From UBA1479 sp040218445 (GTDB lineage: Bacteria > Pseudomonadota > Alphaproteobacteria > Rhodospirillales > Casp-alpha2): a DNA stretch of 64,000 bases. Made by a program: the position numbers and the translations under genes. This document shows, piece after piece, positions 24,422 to 33,135 of the stretch (position 1 is the first letter of the stretch; each line of letters begins with the position of its first letter). Under the pieces are notes generated by a model. That model did no database searches and was not told the origin of the DNA. It saw only the letters and a list, made by a program, of their open reading frames with translations. Location: NCBI GenBank assembly GCA_040218445.1, contig JAVJRK010000016.1:62001-126000 (forward strand). The letters are read 5' to 3'.

Positions 24422-24889
24422 TCAGGTTGCAACGGCACCCAGGTGCCCGATTTCCGCGGCGGGGCCGCGTTCAACGTTTACGAACTCACGGTTCGCAAAC
24501 AGTTTACGGTTTCGCCAATGCAGGAACAAGCGCAGGCCCGCTTCCATATGCGTGCGGTCGAAACCGCAATTGAAGGCCTGCTGCTGCTGCAGATTATCCC
24601 GAGCCCGAACGGTACGGATACGGCTTGCCCCGGCAACTCCCGAGAACATAGATGAAATCACTGCCGCTTCCGATCCCTTGCGTTCGACCAAAGCATCGAG
24701 CATCAGCGTCAGAAAAGCAACCAGACGCGCGGGCATCCGCACCTCTCCGGTCCGCCATGCCGTCACCGCAGCAGGCGTCGCGGCAAGCGCTTCCGCCAAA
24801 TCCATATTGCTTACACCCAATTCGGACAAACCTCGAAACACCGGATAAACGTCCCTATTCTCGGTCGTGGTTTCGGCGATGATGCTCAT
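24422..24889 (-). CDS. Small protein with a predicted helix-turn-helix
   Basis: The 155-residue protein has a helical region at residues 18-65 (LSELGVSNMDLAEALAATPAAVTAWRTGEVRMPARLVAFLTLML) that fits a Cro/XRE-like helix-turn-helix, including a GVS-type turn and the AAVTAW recognition-helix pattern. The remaining 80 residues contain a basic patch (LHWRNRKLFANREFVNVERG) of unknown role. The ATG at 24889 has AAGGA upstream. It precedes the conserved hypothetical gene on the same strand. Whether it binds DNA is inferred from the motif only. Confidence 0.65.
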   Translation of the reverse strand: MSIIAETTTENRDVYPVFRGLSELGVSNMDLAEALAATPAAVTAWRTGEVRMPARLVAFLTLMLDALVERKGSEAAVISSMFSGVAGASRIRTVRARDNLQQQQAFNCGFDRTHMEAGLRLFLHWRNRKLFANREFVNVERGPAAEIGHLGAVAT

Positions 24890-25041
24890 CTGTCGTTCCT
24901 TGTCATTGGATGGTTAGGTCACCCAGTTCTAAGGATCGAACGGTAAAAAAGTATTAACCTCGTTTCTTTTTGGACATGACGGCGGTCACACATTGAATAT
25001 TAATTTTATCGTATCAGGCGCGGGAAATTTGGGGGCAGGCC

Positions 25042-25968
25042 ATGCGTGCGGGTATTGACCTCGGCGGCACGAAGATCGAGGGCATCGTCCTAGACGCCGA
25101 AGGCGCCGAGCGTGCCCGCCTGCGCATCCCGGCCCCGCACGGCGACTACACCGCCACCCTGGACGCCGTTTGCGGCCTTGTCGCCACCTTGCAGCAAGCG
25201 GCCGGCCCCGTAACCTGCGTCGGCATCGGCATACCCGGAACGATTTCCCCTGCAACGGGGTTGGTCAAGAACGCCAATTCAACTTGGCTGATCGGTCATC
25301 CCTTCGACACAGACCTGGAACACGCCCTGGGTCTGCCTGTCCGCCTGGCCAATGACGCCAACTGCTTCGCCGTGTCCGAGGCGGTGGATGGTGCCGCCGC
25401 CGGAGCCGGCAGCGTATTCGGCGTGATCCTGGGCACGGGTGTCGGTGGCGGGGTCGCATTGCACGGCCGCCCCCTGATGGGGATGAATGCGATCACGGGC
25501 GAATGGGGGCATAATCCCCTGCCCTGGCCCGATGATGACGAACGCCCGGGTGCTGAATGCTATTGCGGGCTCACCGGCTGCATCGAAACCTTCCTGTCCG
25601 GCCCGGCCTTGGCGCGCGACCACCTTGCCGTCACCGGAAGGCCCCTAAATGCCCCCGAAATCGCCGCCAGGGCCGAAAACGGCGACAAACCGGCCATGGC
25701 GACGTTGTCGCGTTACGAACACCGCCTTGCCCGCGCCCTCGCCACAGTGATCAACATCTTGGACCCGGACGTCATCGTTCTCGGCGGCGGCCTGTCGAAC
25801 CTGGAACGGCTCTATGCGAACGTTCCAAGATTATGGGGATCATGGGTCTTTTCCGACACGGTCGCGACACCGCTTGTGCGGGCCCGCCACGGCGATGCCT
25901 CGGGCGTGCGCGGGGCCGCGTGGCTGTGGACGGCAGAGGAAGCCGAAACCGCCTCCACAGGCCCCTAA
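25042..25968 (+). CDS. mak: ROK-family fructokinase
   Basis: The 308-residue sugar kinase shows the ROK architecture: MRAGIDLGGTKIEGIVLD (phosphate 1 motif), IGIPGTISPATGLVKNANSTWL, LANDANCFAVSEAVDGAA (catalytic Asp in NDAN), and the zinc-binding region GEWGHNPLP...CYCGLTGCIETFLSGP. The C-terminal NILDPDVIVLGGG and HGDASGVRGAAWLW match E. coli Mak along the full length, so phosphorylation of fructose (or mannose) by ATP is the best call. It stands alone, divergent from the helix-turn-helix gene and convergent with eipB. Confidence 0.9.
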   Translation: MRAGIDLGGTKIEGIVLDAEGAERARLRIPAPHGDYTATLDAVCGLVATLQQAAGPVTCVGIGIPGTISPATGLVKNANSTWLIGHPFDTDLEHALGLPVRLANDANCFAVSEAVDGAAAGAGSVFGVILGTGVGGGVALHGRPLMGMNAITGEWGHNPLPWPDDDERPGAECYCGLTGCIETFLSGPALARDHLAVTGRPLNAPEIAARAENGDKPAMATLSRYEHRLARALATVINILDPDVIVLGGGLSNLERLYANVPRLWGSWVFSDTVATPLVRARHGDASGVRGAAWLWTAEEAETASTGP

Positions 25969-26004
25969 TTACACCGTTGTGGCGCCCCGGCATCAAGTCA
26001 CGGA

Positions 26005-26880
26005 TCAGCAACCGCCGCCCTTAAGGGGCTCTATCTTGACCGGCGTCATCTTGATCGAGAAATCACCGAACGTCTGAATGATGCGTTCCGCGACACCATC
26101 CGCACGATAATCGACCTCAAGCTCGAAAACGGGGGTGCCTTCGCCAGAGTTTTTAGAAAAGAACGCGCCCTGATAGCGCCATACAGGCAGGTCCGGCGTA
26201 AACCCTGCGGCACGCACCAGTTTTCGAACCGCCTCGTTCCGCCCCTTGGGGCGCACGATAAAAACATTGGTATCGTAAGGATTGTCCAGGCTTCCGCCGT
26301 CGAACAAGGGGCGGGAAAATGTCTTTTTCCCCGATTTGGCGGCCTTCAAGCTGGCCAACAGATGGGCCGTGGGAAACAGGGTCTCCGCCGATAACGGAAT
26401 CTGCTCGACCACCTCTCCGGTAAACGCCGCCTCGCCGCCCTTGCCCGGGTCCAGCCGTGCCGAGCCCTTCAGTTCCTCTTCCAGCCTCTCGTTGCGTTTA
26501 TGGCGCATGTTGAAGCCATAATCCCGGCCGTCCTTGGATTCCCAACTGGTGAACGTCCAATCGGTCCGCACCGGTGTTTCTTCACCGTATAAGACGTCAA
26601 GCACGATGCGGTTTTCCACGACCCAGCGTTCACAGCTGTCCGAGAAATCATATGCCATCAACCCCCGTGCCGCGGTCGGCCCCACCCCGTCACGGCTTTG
26701 GTGCAGGGTGATCTCGTATACCGCGCGGTGGCTTGCCAGTATTGGGTCTGATTTTCCGGCGGCATGGCTATTGGCCAGCGGCGCCGTGACGGCGACGATC
26801 ACCCCCAGCACGGCGGCCGCGAACCCAGCACGGCGGCATACCCGCACGGCACGGCAGGAAACAATCCTTTCGATGGTCAT
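26005..26880 (-). CDS. EipB-family periplasmic cell-envelope integrity protein (DUF1849)
   Basis: The 291-residue protein begins with an export signal (AAAVLGVIVAVTAPLANSHAAG). The mature part matches the alphaproteobacterial EipB family described in Brucella: ASHRAVYEITLHQ at its start, a conserved cysteine in DSCERWVVENRIVL, the middle ETLFPTAHL and LFDGGSLDNPYDT, and the C-terminal YRADGVAERIIQTFGDFSIKMTPVKIEPLKGGGC. The two conserved cysteines are at positions known to form a disulfide in the family. EipB is a beta-spiral protein needed for envelope stability. The ATG at 26880 is chosen because the signal peptide begins there. Confidence 0.86.
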   Translation of the reverse strand: MTIERIVSCRAVRVCRRAGFAAAVLGVIVAVTAPLANSHAAGKSDPILASHRAVYEITLHQSRDGVGPTAARGLMAYDFSDSCERWVVENRIVLDVLYGEETPVRTDWTFTSWESKDGRDYGFNMRHKRNERLEEELKGSARLDPGKGGEAAFTGEVVEQIPLSAETLFPTAHLLASLKAAKSGKKTFSRPLFDGGSLDNPYDTNVFIVRPKGRNEAVRKLVRAAGFTPDLPVWRYQGAFFSKNSGEGTPVFELEVDYRADGVAERIIQTFGDFSIKMTPVKIEPLKGGGC

Positions 26881-27145
26881 ACTTATGATCTGGCCCCAAG
26901 AGATTATCCGCATCCCCGAGACTAGGCTTCGAAACACGCCCTGTCCATCGCTGCAAAGGCGCATTCAGCGGCAAATAATACCCATCAAAGCGGCAGATTT
27001 TGCCGGGTTCGGCGGTCTTTTCCCTGGTCATCTTCCGTTAAGCATATGAAAAACTGCGATCTGCCGTTTGGCCCGTCTTTTGCGTTGGATTTTGTTGAGA
27101 AAATGGATGTGGCGAAGCCCGCATGCCGACCACCAGGAGGCACCC

Positions 27146-27232
27146 TTGACGGCGATAGAACAGACCCCGAAGCCCGCAGTTGAAGCACACGCTCTCAGGT
27201 ACCGCCCGGCCGAACGCCGAACCGGCGCCTGA
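27146..27232 (+). CDS. Candidate 28-residue leader peptide
   Basis: A TTG codon 5 bp after a perfect AGGAGG begins a 28-codon frame ending in TGA; the peptide begins MTAIEQTPKPAVEAHALRYR. The ribosome binding site is one of the strongest in the window, which argues for translation. It ends 110 bp before the next gene. It may be a regulatory leader peptide or a small protein; no codon runs point to an amino-acid attenuator. Confidence 0.3.
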   Translation: MTAIEQTPKPAVEAHALRYRPAERRTGA

Positions 27233-27302
27233 ACCGCGTTTTCACTTCACTGACGGGAGCCCCGTGCCTTCGGCATGACCGGGTCTCGACACCTTCGGAT
27301 TC

Positions 27303-27321
27303 TCGAACGGATCGCGTTCGA
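27303..27321 (+). promoter_or_regulatory. Hairpin directly upstream of the ribosome binding site
   Basis: TCGAACG and CGTTCGA form a perfect 7-bp stem with a GATCG loop, ending 6 bp before the AAGGAG of the next gene. It could modulate translation initiation. Confidence 0.4.
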
Positions 27322-27341
27322 ACGAAGAAGGAGCCTTGCTC

Positions 27342-27881
27342 ATGGGAGCAGAACATCAATCGGTTTCGTATCTAGACCTCTATTCGGAAACGATGTCCCC
27401 TGACACGCCGCTGTTGGGGGCTCACACCCCATCACGGGAACTGATCCCGCTATCCCCGATCGCGCCGCCCGACGGCGGGGCCACACCCCACATCGACGAG
27501 GAAGAGGCACCCGAACCCAGCCTGTTCAGCATTCTGACCAAGGGCCTTTCCTTGCGGGACCTGACACCGCGGCAGATGGCCGAAGTCAGCCTGGAACTCT
27601 ATGCCGCCGGTGTTCTGGCCTATGAAGATTATGAACTTCTCGCGTTTCAGCCGGAGCTTCATCCCGACTACAACGTCACCATCGGCGCGCTGACGGGGGA
27701 GCCCGCCGGGCCGGACCGGGCCCGTGATTTCGTCACACAATGGGAAGAGCGCCTGAACTTCGAACGCCGGTACAACCCGCAGAACACGCGCCTGGTGCGC
27801 AATACGGAACGCATCCTGAAGTTGCTGACGACACTGGATGGGCCGCCGGATGGCCCCGGACGCCCGTTAGCTGCGGCCTGA
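27342..27881 (+). CDS. Hypothetical protein, soluble, proline-rich N-terminus
   Basis: The 179-residue protein has a disordered N-terminal 60 residues rich in Pro, Ser and acidic residues. A helical core follows (LFSILTKGLSLRDLTPRQMAEVSLELYAAGVLAYEDYELLAF), then RDFVTQWEERLNFERRYNPQNTRLVRNTERILKLLTTLD. No membrane segment or signal peptide is present, and I recognise no family. The ATG at 27342 is chosen because AAGGAG stands 8 bp upstream; a TTG two codons earlier is too close to it. The 5' leader looks structured, which suggests post-transcriptional control. Confidence 0.7.
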   Translation: MGAEHQSVSYLDLYSETMSPDTPLLGAHTPSRELIPLSPIAPPDGGATPHIDEEEAPEPSLFSILTKGLSLRDLTPRQMAEVSLELYAAGVLAYEDYELLAFQPELHPDYNVTIGALTGEPAGPDRARDFVTQWEERLNFERRYNPQNTRLVRNTERILKLLTTLDGPPDGPGRPLAAA

Positions 27882-27979
27882 CATCCGATCACCCAAACAT
27901 GCCGAAACCGCTGCACCCCATAAAGGGCAGCGGTTCCGCCTGTTTATCGGTCAGTAGAAAATCTTGGACGCGAACGGGC

Positions 27980-28924
27980 TCAGCGTGCCGCGGCGAAATG
28001 CACCAATCCAGGCCAATCACGCGCCCCCAGAACCGCTCCCGCATCGGCCTGTTGTGTCGGCCGGATTTGTGCGGCGACCGACCAATCCTTCGGCGACACA
28101 CGAATTGCCCAAGTGTCCGGAATACCCGCACGTTTGATCCGCCGGTACGCTCCTGATCGTTGATCCGCCTCGAACGGTCCGACAACAACGCGGAAAACCT
28201 CGCGTCCTTCCCGGCCGATCTTGCCTTGAAGCACCGACGGCACCAGTTGGCGGAAAGTCTGCATGTGGCGTTTCGCCCGCTCGTTGCTGCGGAAACTGCC
28301 GATCACATAATAAACCCCGGCCGATGGCTTGTTGGAAAGCGCGGCATTTCCGGTTTTCTGTGGCAGCGCAACAGCAACTTGCCGGGGCTTGGCGATAACA
28401 GCCGCCTGCGATGCCTGCGGAGTCGTATGAGACCTGGTTTTCGAGAAGTGAACAAACGGGCGATCAACATCTTCGGCCACCGGCTGCAGGGCGGCAAGAT
28501 CAACCTGAACAATTACCGGCTTCTCATCACCTGACGCGGTTTCGAAATTGGCTAACGCCGAAACGTTTTCGTTGTTTTCCTTGATCGCGGCCTGTGCGAC
28601 CTGCGCTTCAATTGCTTCGAATTGCGGCGCGGCTTGTGGTGATTGGGCTTTGCCAAGGGCCTCGCCCTTATTGCCCGCGTCGGCGACCATGACGTCCGTG
28701 CGGCCGTCGGTTTCACGGCAGATGACGTTGTCATCTTCCGTGATCGCACGATGAAGGGCGCAGTCCCTGTTGGTCAGCGCTGAAATACCATGATCTGTGA
28801 CGGATTTTTCCGTGGCAACCACTGAAATCACATCAATGGCCCAGGAAGCGACTTGAATGGGTATCGGTAAAGCACATCCGCCCAACAGCGCACAGGCACC
28901 GACGACGAGAATTGGCTTTCGCAT
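27980..28924 (-). CDS. SPOR-domain lipoprotein
   Basis: The 314-residue protein starts with a lipoprotein signal peptide; the lipobox is LLGGC, with Cys at about residue 17. A conserved segment follows (ASWAIDVISVVATEKSVTDHGISALTNRDCAL), seen in alphaproteobacterial lipoproteins. A low-complexity linker of about 100 residues leads to a C-terminal SPOR domain: VYYVIGSFRSNERAKRHMQTFRQL through VVVGPFEADQRSGAYRRIKRAGI. SPOR domains bind denuded peptidoglycan glycan strands, so the protein probably acts at the envelope. The start is 28924 and not the longer frame to 28957. It lies 240 bp after aspS on the same strand. Confidence 0.85.
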   Translation of the reverse strand: MRKPILVVGACALLGGCALPIPIQVASWAIDVISVVATEKSVTDHGISALTNRDCALHRAITEDDNVICRETDGRTDVMVADAGNKGEALGKAQSPQAAPQFEAIEAQVAQAAIKENNENVSALANFETASGDEKPVIVQVDLAALQPVAEDVDRPFVHFSKTRSHTTPQASQAAVIAKPRQVAVALPQKTGNAALSNKPSAGVYYVIGSFRSNERAKRHMQTFRQLVPSVLQGKIGREGREVFRVVVGPFEADQRSGAYRRIKRAGIPDTWAIRVSPKDWSVAAQIRPTQQADAGAVLGARDWPGLVHFAAAR

Positions 28925-29057
28925 TTTAACCCCCAGATGGGTCGCCGGCAGCCGCACCGACTTTCATCACCCTGTTAAATTGTTCACCCTGTCGCCGTTT
29001 CGCTCCCCGGCCGCCGCGGCCAACCGAAACGGTTTTTGTACATTTTTCACCGTACTA

Positions 29058-29088
29058 CCGATTCGGTATACCCGAAGGCACGAATCGG
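29058..29088. repeat. 8-bp inverted repeat between aspS and the SPOR lipoprotein gene
   Basis: CCGATTCG (29058-29065) and CGAATCGG (29081-29088) are perfectly complementary across a 15-bp spacer that itself contains a shorter hairpin. It could be a terminator of aspS without T-tract or an operator for the lipoprotein gene. Confidence 0.35.
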
Positions 29089-29164
29089 GGGCCAGCTTTT
29101 TCTATTCCGCTAACCCATTTTCAAAATTAATGGAATCGTGGGTGGGTTGACTCCGGGAAATTTT

Positions 29165-30973
29165 CTACCCTTGGGATTCATTGCCGTCCGTCGTGACCGC
29201 TTTTTTCGGCAGTACGAGTTTCAGGTGCAGTTCCTTGAGCCGCTGTTCGGGCACCATCGACGGTGCGCCCATCAACAAATCCTGCGCCTGCTGGTTCATG
29301 GGGAAGGCAATGACTTCACGGATATTCGGCTCGTCGGCCAGCATCATCACGATGCGGTCGATGCCCGGGGCAGAACCGCCGTGGGGCGGGGCACCGAATT
29401 GAAACGCCCGATACATGCCGCCGAATTCTTCTTCGACCGTTTCTTTTGAATAGCCGGCGATTTCGAACGCCTTGACCATGATTTCGGGCTTGTGGTTCCG
29501 GATCGCACCCGAAGACAGTTCCACGCCGTTGCAGACGATGTCGTACTGATAGGCGAGGATATCCAGCGGGTCCTGGCTTTCCAGCGCTTCCAACCCGCCT
29601 TGGGGCATGGAAAACGGGTTATGGGAAAAATCGACCTGACCCGTTTCCTCGTTCATTTCGAACATCGGGTAATCGACGATCCAGCAGAAATCGAAGCGGT
29701 CCTTGGCGATCAGGTCCAGATCCTGGCCCACCTTGGTGCGGGCGGCAGAGGCAAAGGACGCGAACTCACCCGGCACACCGGCCACGAAGAACACCGCGTC
29801 GCCGTCGTTCAGGTCAAGGGACGAGCGAAGCGCTTCGGTCCGTTCTTCGCCGATGTTCTTGGCGATCGGGCCGGCCCCTTCGCCGTCGCGGAAGAAGATG
29901 TAACCCAGGCCCGGCTGGCCTTCACCCTGGGCCCAGGAATTCATCCGGTCGCAGAACGCGCGGCTGCCGCCGCCCGGTGCGGGAATGGCACGCACGCGGA
30001 CCTTATCGTTCTTTTCGATCATCCCGGCGAAGACCTTGAAGCCGGAGCCTTTGAATGTGTCGGTCACATCGGACATTTCGATGGGATTGCGCAAATCCGG
30101 CTTGTCGTTGCCGTATTTCAGCATCGATTCCTTGTAGGGGATGCGCGGGAACGGCGCCTTGGTCACGGCGCGGCCGTTGGCGAATTCCTCGAACACACCG
30201 GACAATACCGGCTCCAGGGCCGCGAACACGTCGTCCTGGGTGACATAGGCCATTTCCAGGTCAAGCTGATAGAACTCGCCGGGTGAGCGGTCCGCGCGGG
30301 CGTCTTCGTCGCGGAAACAGGGCGCGATCTGGAAATACTTGTCGAAGCCCGACACCATCAGCAATTGCTTGAACTGCTGCGGGGCCTGCGGCAGGGCATA
30401 GAAATGGCCCGGATGATTGCGGGCCGGCACCAGATAATCGCGGGCACCTTCGGGCGACGATGCCGTCAGGATCGGCGTCTGGATTTCCAGGAAGCCCTGA
30501 TCGACCATGCGGCGGCGAATCGACGAAATGACCTTGGAACGCAGGATGATGTTGGCATGCGGCTGTTCGCGGCGCAGATCAAGGAAGCGGTAGCGCAGGC
30601 GCGTTTCCTCCCCCAGGTCGGCATCGCCGAAGACCTGCATGGGAAGTGTTTCAGCAGCGCTTTCCAGATGGAATTCATCGATGCGCACTTCGACGGCTCC
30701 CGTCGGGATGGCCGTATTGATGGTTTCGTCCGAACGCTTGACCACGGGCCCCGTGATTGTGATGACGCTTTCCGGGCGCACGGCCTCGACCTGCGGGAAC
30801 AGATCCCCCGACACGTCAATCACGCATTGGGTCAGGCCGTAATGGTCGCGCAGATCAACGAACAGCAAGTTGCCGTGATCGCGTTTTCGGTGAACCCAGC
30901 CCGACAGGCGTACGGTCTCGCCGACATTATCTTCTCGCAGTTGGGCACAGGTATGGGAGCGGTATGGGTGCAT
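29165..30973 (-). CDS. aspS: Aspartyl-tRNA synthetase, probably non-discriminating
   Basis: The 602-residue class IIb synthetase has the N-terminal OB anticodon-binding domain (GWVHRKRDHGNLLFVDLRDHYG), motif 1-3 segments (QTPILTASSPEGARDYLVP; FRDEDARADRSPGEFYQLDLEM; GGSAPGIDRIVMML), and the inserted GAD domain typical of bacteria. The motif is RKRDHG, with His where discriminating enzymes such as E. coli have Leu (RRRDLG), suggesting it also charges tRNA-Asn with aspartate. GatCAB would then complete Asn-tRNA. The ATG at 30973 is chosen (MHPYRSHTCAQL) over the frame to 31027. Confidence 0.96.
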   Translation of the reverse strand: MHPYRSHTCAQLREDNVGETVRLSGWVHRKRDHGNLLFVDLRDHYGLTQCVIDVSGDLFPQVEAVRPESVITITGPVVKRSDETINTAIPTGAVEVRIDEFHLESAAETLPMQVFGDADLGEETRLRYRFLDLRREQPHANIILRSKVISSIRRRMVDQGFLEIQTPILTASSPEGARDYLVPARNHPGHFYALPQAPQQFKQLLMVSGFDKYFQIAPCFRDEDARADRSPGEFYQLDLEMAYVTQDDVFAALEPVLSGVFEEFANGRAVTKAPFPRIPYKESMLKYGNDKPDLRNPIEMSDVTDTFKGSGFKVFAGMIEKNDKVRVRAIPAPGGGSRAFCDRMNSWAQGEGQPGLGYIFFRDGEGAGPIAKNIGEERTEALRSSLDLNDGDAVFFVAGVPGEFASFASAARTKVGQDLDLIAKDRFDFCWIVDYPMFEMNEETGQVDFSHNPFSMPQGGLEALESQDPLDILAYQYDIVCNGVELSSGAIRNHKPEIMVKAFEIAGYSKETVEEEFGGMYRAFQFGAPPHGGSAPGIDRIVMMLADEPNIREVIAFPMNQQAQDLLMGAPSMVPEQRLKELHLKLVLPKKAVTTDGNESQG

Positions 30974-31256
30974 CACATCAATTCTCTTGGGTTTGCGCGC
31001 GCGGTGTAAAAAGGCCCTGCTTGGCAATCGCTGCGCGCTTCGTATTATGTCGCCGGTGTCCGGGAATTAAGGCCCAAACGTCCGGGGTTTCTAGGCGTTC
31101 AACCGGCGAAAATCCAGAGGGAATTTACCCTTCAGGTCACAGCACCGTCGATCACGTTCACCAAAGCGTTACGTATGATTCCGGCAATGCAGTGTTAAAA
31201 TGCGTCCATAGGTCGGCCGAAGTGGGCCCGACACCGCGCGTTAGGAGACTGTTTCA

Positions 31257-31787
31257 ATGACTGTGACTTGGCGAACCGCCCTTCCCGTTCTGGCTTTGGG
31301 CGCGTTTCTGGCGCTTTCCCCTTTCGTCACCGCCGGGAAAGCGCAAGCTTTCGGCAGCGACAGCAGTTCATCCACATCGACCGACGATAAGGACAAGGAT
31401 AAAGACACCAAGGAAGGCAAGGCGCTGCAGGACATCCGCGACTTGTTGAATGCAGCCAAGTTCGAGCCCGCACTTACCGCCCTGATCCCCTATACCGCAT
31501 CGCATCCCGATGATGCTGACGGCTGGAACCTGCGGGGCTATGCATCGCGTAAGTTGGGCCGGTTCGACATGGCCTTCGGTTTCTACGAACGCGCCCTGGC
31601 CATCGAGCCCAACCATAAGGGTGCTCTTGAATACATGGGCGAGCTTTACGTGGAAATGGGCCAAAAAGACACCGCACGCGATCTTCTGGCGCGGCTTGAA
31701 GGGCTGTGCCCCCAAGGCTGCGAAGAAGCGGCAGCGCTTAAAAGCTTCATCGACGGCATGAACGAAACCGCCCGGCGCCAGTGGTAA
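31257..31787 (+). CDS. Secreted tetratricopeptide repeat protein
   Basis: The 176-residue protein has a signal peptide (residues 1-31, ending GKAQA-FGSD), a short Ser/Asp/Lys-rich linker (SDSSSSTSTDDKDKDKDTKEG), and two to three TPR units (DADGWNLRGYASRKLGRFDMAFGFYERALAIEPNHKGALEYMGELYVEMGQKDTARDLL). A late cysteine pair in LCPQGCEEA could form a disulfide. It should act in the periplasm as a protein-interaction module. AGGAG precedes the ATG. Function is unknown, and no partner genes are adjacent apart from the convergent ATP-grasp gene. Confidence 0.85.
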   Translation: MTVTWRTALPVLALGAFLALSPFVTAGKAQAFGSDSSSSTSTDDKDKDKDTKEGKALQDIRDLLNAAKFEPALTALIPYTASHPDDADGWNLRGYASRKLGRFDMAFGFYERALAIEPNHKGALEYMGELYVEMGQKDTARDLLARLEGLCPQGCEEAAALKSFIDGMNETARRQW

Positions 31788-31814
31788 AACCAGGCGGCTT
31801 GGCAGCCTAGTTCC

Positions 31815-33047
31815 TCATTTAACCGCAGCCAATGTCCGGCAATCGGCCACATGGGCGCGATATTTCGCATCCATGACGCCGACGCCGTGCGCCAACTGAT
31901 GCAAATTCAGGTCGCCGCCGAAGTTCAATTCCATGATCACCGGCCCGGCATCGCTGAGCGCGATATCCCATGATTGCGTGCGAATGCCCGGAAAGGCCGA
32001 TGCTGCCCGCCTGACAAGCGCCATGGCTTCGTCGAACTGCGGCAAAGTGGCACCGGCAAGCCGCACGCCGGTATCGGGGTGGGTGTCCACATTGACCAGC
32101 TTGCAGCCCCAACCGTTGATCACCCGCTTCACGGTCCCGGTTTCCAGTTCCAACGCGCCCAACAGATTGTCCGCCCGCCAATAATTATCGGCGGCCTGGC
32201 TGCCGGCCGGCAGTTTGACCACGGCGCTGACCGGCTCTCCCCTGCCCGCGGCATCAACCAGCACCAGCACCCGCATGGTCGGCAATCGGTCGCCGATCAT
32301 CGCCTGAATGCGGGGATGGGGCACAATGCGGTCCTGGAACAGATATCCCCGGTCGCGCCGAAAACCGATGTAGTCGGCCAACTCATCGGTGGTCGCGGAC
32401 ATCCCATTCACGATGAACCCATTCCCATCCGTATCGCGCTCAACGGCCAGGGTTCCCAATGAATACATGCCGTCGATCGGCTTGGCGAAAACCGGACCGG
32501 AAAGACCGTTCAGCAAAAGGTCCTTCAACCCGTCCGCATCACGCGCCTGCGGCAGGGAGCCCGCGGTCCGCGTCGGATGATAGATGGCGCGCAGTTTCGG
32601 CACCGGCAGGTTGAAGCCCGACGCCGCCGCCTGAAAAATCAGTTTGTCATGGGCCAGGGTGTACCAGGTCGCCGGGTTGCAGGTCCGGTGGATCGCGGTT
32701 TGGGCCCGCTTGCCGACGAACCGCCGTTTTGCATCTCTGTCCAGGGACGGATCCCACAGCCGGTAATACATGTATTCCTGCGGGGCGATCCGGCCCGGTC
32801 CCCGCGCCATCCGCCAAAGGTCGGCCAGCAAGGCCATTTGCCCGCGGCCGCTTTCCCGGACTGCATGGCGAAGTTCCTCGGCCATGGACACAGCCGGCAG
32901 GCCATCCAGGCGGCGGGCCATGGCCCGTTCACCGGCATAGGCTTCCCGGCTGAGCGGATTATCGACATCCCCATGGCGCAGGGAAGCGGCCGCAGAGGCG
33001 GCGCCTGCGGCGGGGGCAGCGGTAGATACAGGTTTGATGGCGGTCAT
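31815..33047 (-). CDS. Sugar-transfer-associated ATP-grasp protein
   Basis: The 410-residue protein matches the ATPgrasp_ST family: FVGKRAQTAIHRTCNPATWYTLAHDKLIFQAAASGFNLPVPKL, then KPIDGMYSLGTLAVERD and a C-terminal DIALSDAGPVIMELNFGGDLNLHQLAHG with the Glu/Asn metal ligands. Such enzymes form amide or peptide-like bonds with ATP and often occur in polysaccharide loci; the substrate here is unknown. The N-terminal 25 residues are alanine-rich and probably disordered. CAGGAG stands before the ATG, inside a small GGTCA/TGACC hairpin that includes the start codon. Confidence 0.82.
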   Translation of the reverse strand: MTAIKPVSTAAPAAGAASAAASLRHGDVDNPLSREAYAGERAMARRLDGLPAVSMAEELRHAVRESGRGQMALLADLWRMARGPGRIAPQEYMYYRLWDPSLDRDAKRRFVGKRAQTAIHRTCNPATWYTLAHDKLIFQAAASGFNLPVPKLRAIYHPTRTAGSLPQARDADGLKDLLLNGLSGPVFAKPIDGMYSLGTLAVERDTDGNGFIVNGMSATTDELADYIGFRRDRGYLFQDRIVPHPRIQAMIGDRLPTMRVLVLVDAAGRGEPVSAVVKLPAGSQAADNYWRADNLLGALELETGTVKRVINGWGCKLVNVDTHPDTGVRLAGATLPQFDEAMALVRRAASAFPGIRTQSWDIALSDAGPVIMELNFGGDLNLHQLAHGVGVMDAKYRAHVADCRTLAAVK

Positions 33048-33135
33048 GGTCTTTCTCCTGACCGCCCTACGATCCGTGATGAGTCTATGCCCGGCATCGG
33101 TTTTGGGATGTGCGGGCCGTCACACCCCGTTGATG

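Larger units (their letters stand above)
26881..27341. other. Intergenic leader region upstream of the 179-residue protein gene
   Basis: This 461-bp gap lies between the divergent starts of eipB and the following plus-strand gene. On the plus strand it holds a 28-codon ORF with a strong AGGAGG site (27146-27232). It also holds an imperfect hairpin at about 27260-27285 and a perfect 7-bp hairpin at 27303-27321 directly before the gene's ribosome binding site. The order is that of a structured mRNA leader. The first 200 bp show no gene I can support. Confidence 0.5.

Noticed and set aside
27140..27232. CCGAAG followed by CTCTCAGGTACC, reminiscent of the glycine riboswitch core
   Set aside because: The GGAGAG strand that should pair with CTCTC is missing upstream, and the downstream gene is not a glycine-metabolism gene. 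On the reverse strand CTGAGA also lacks the other TPP riboswitch elements.
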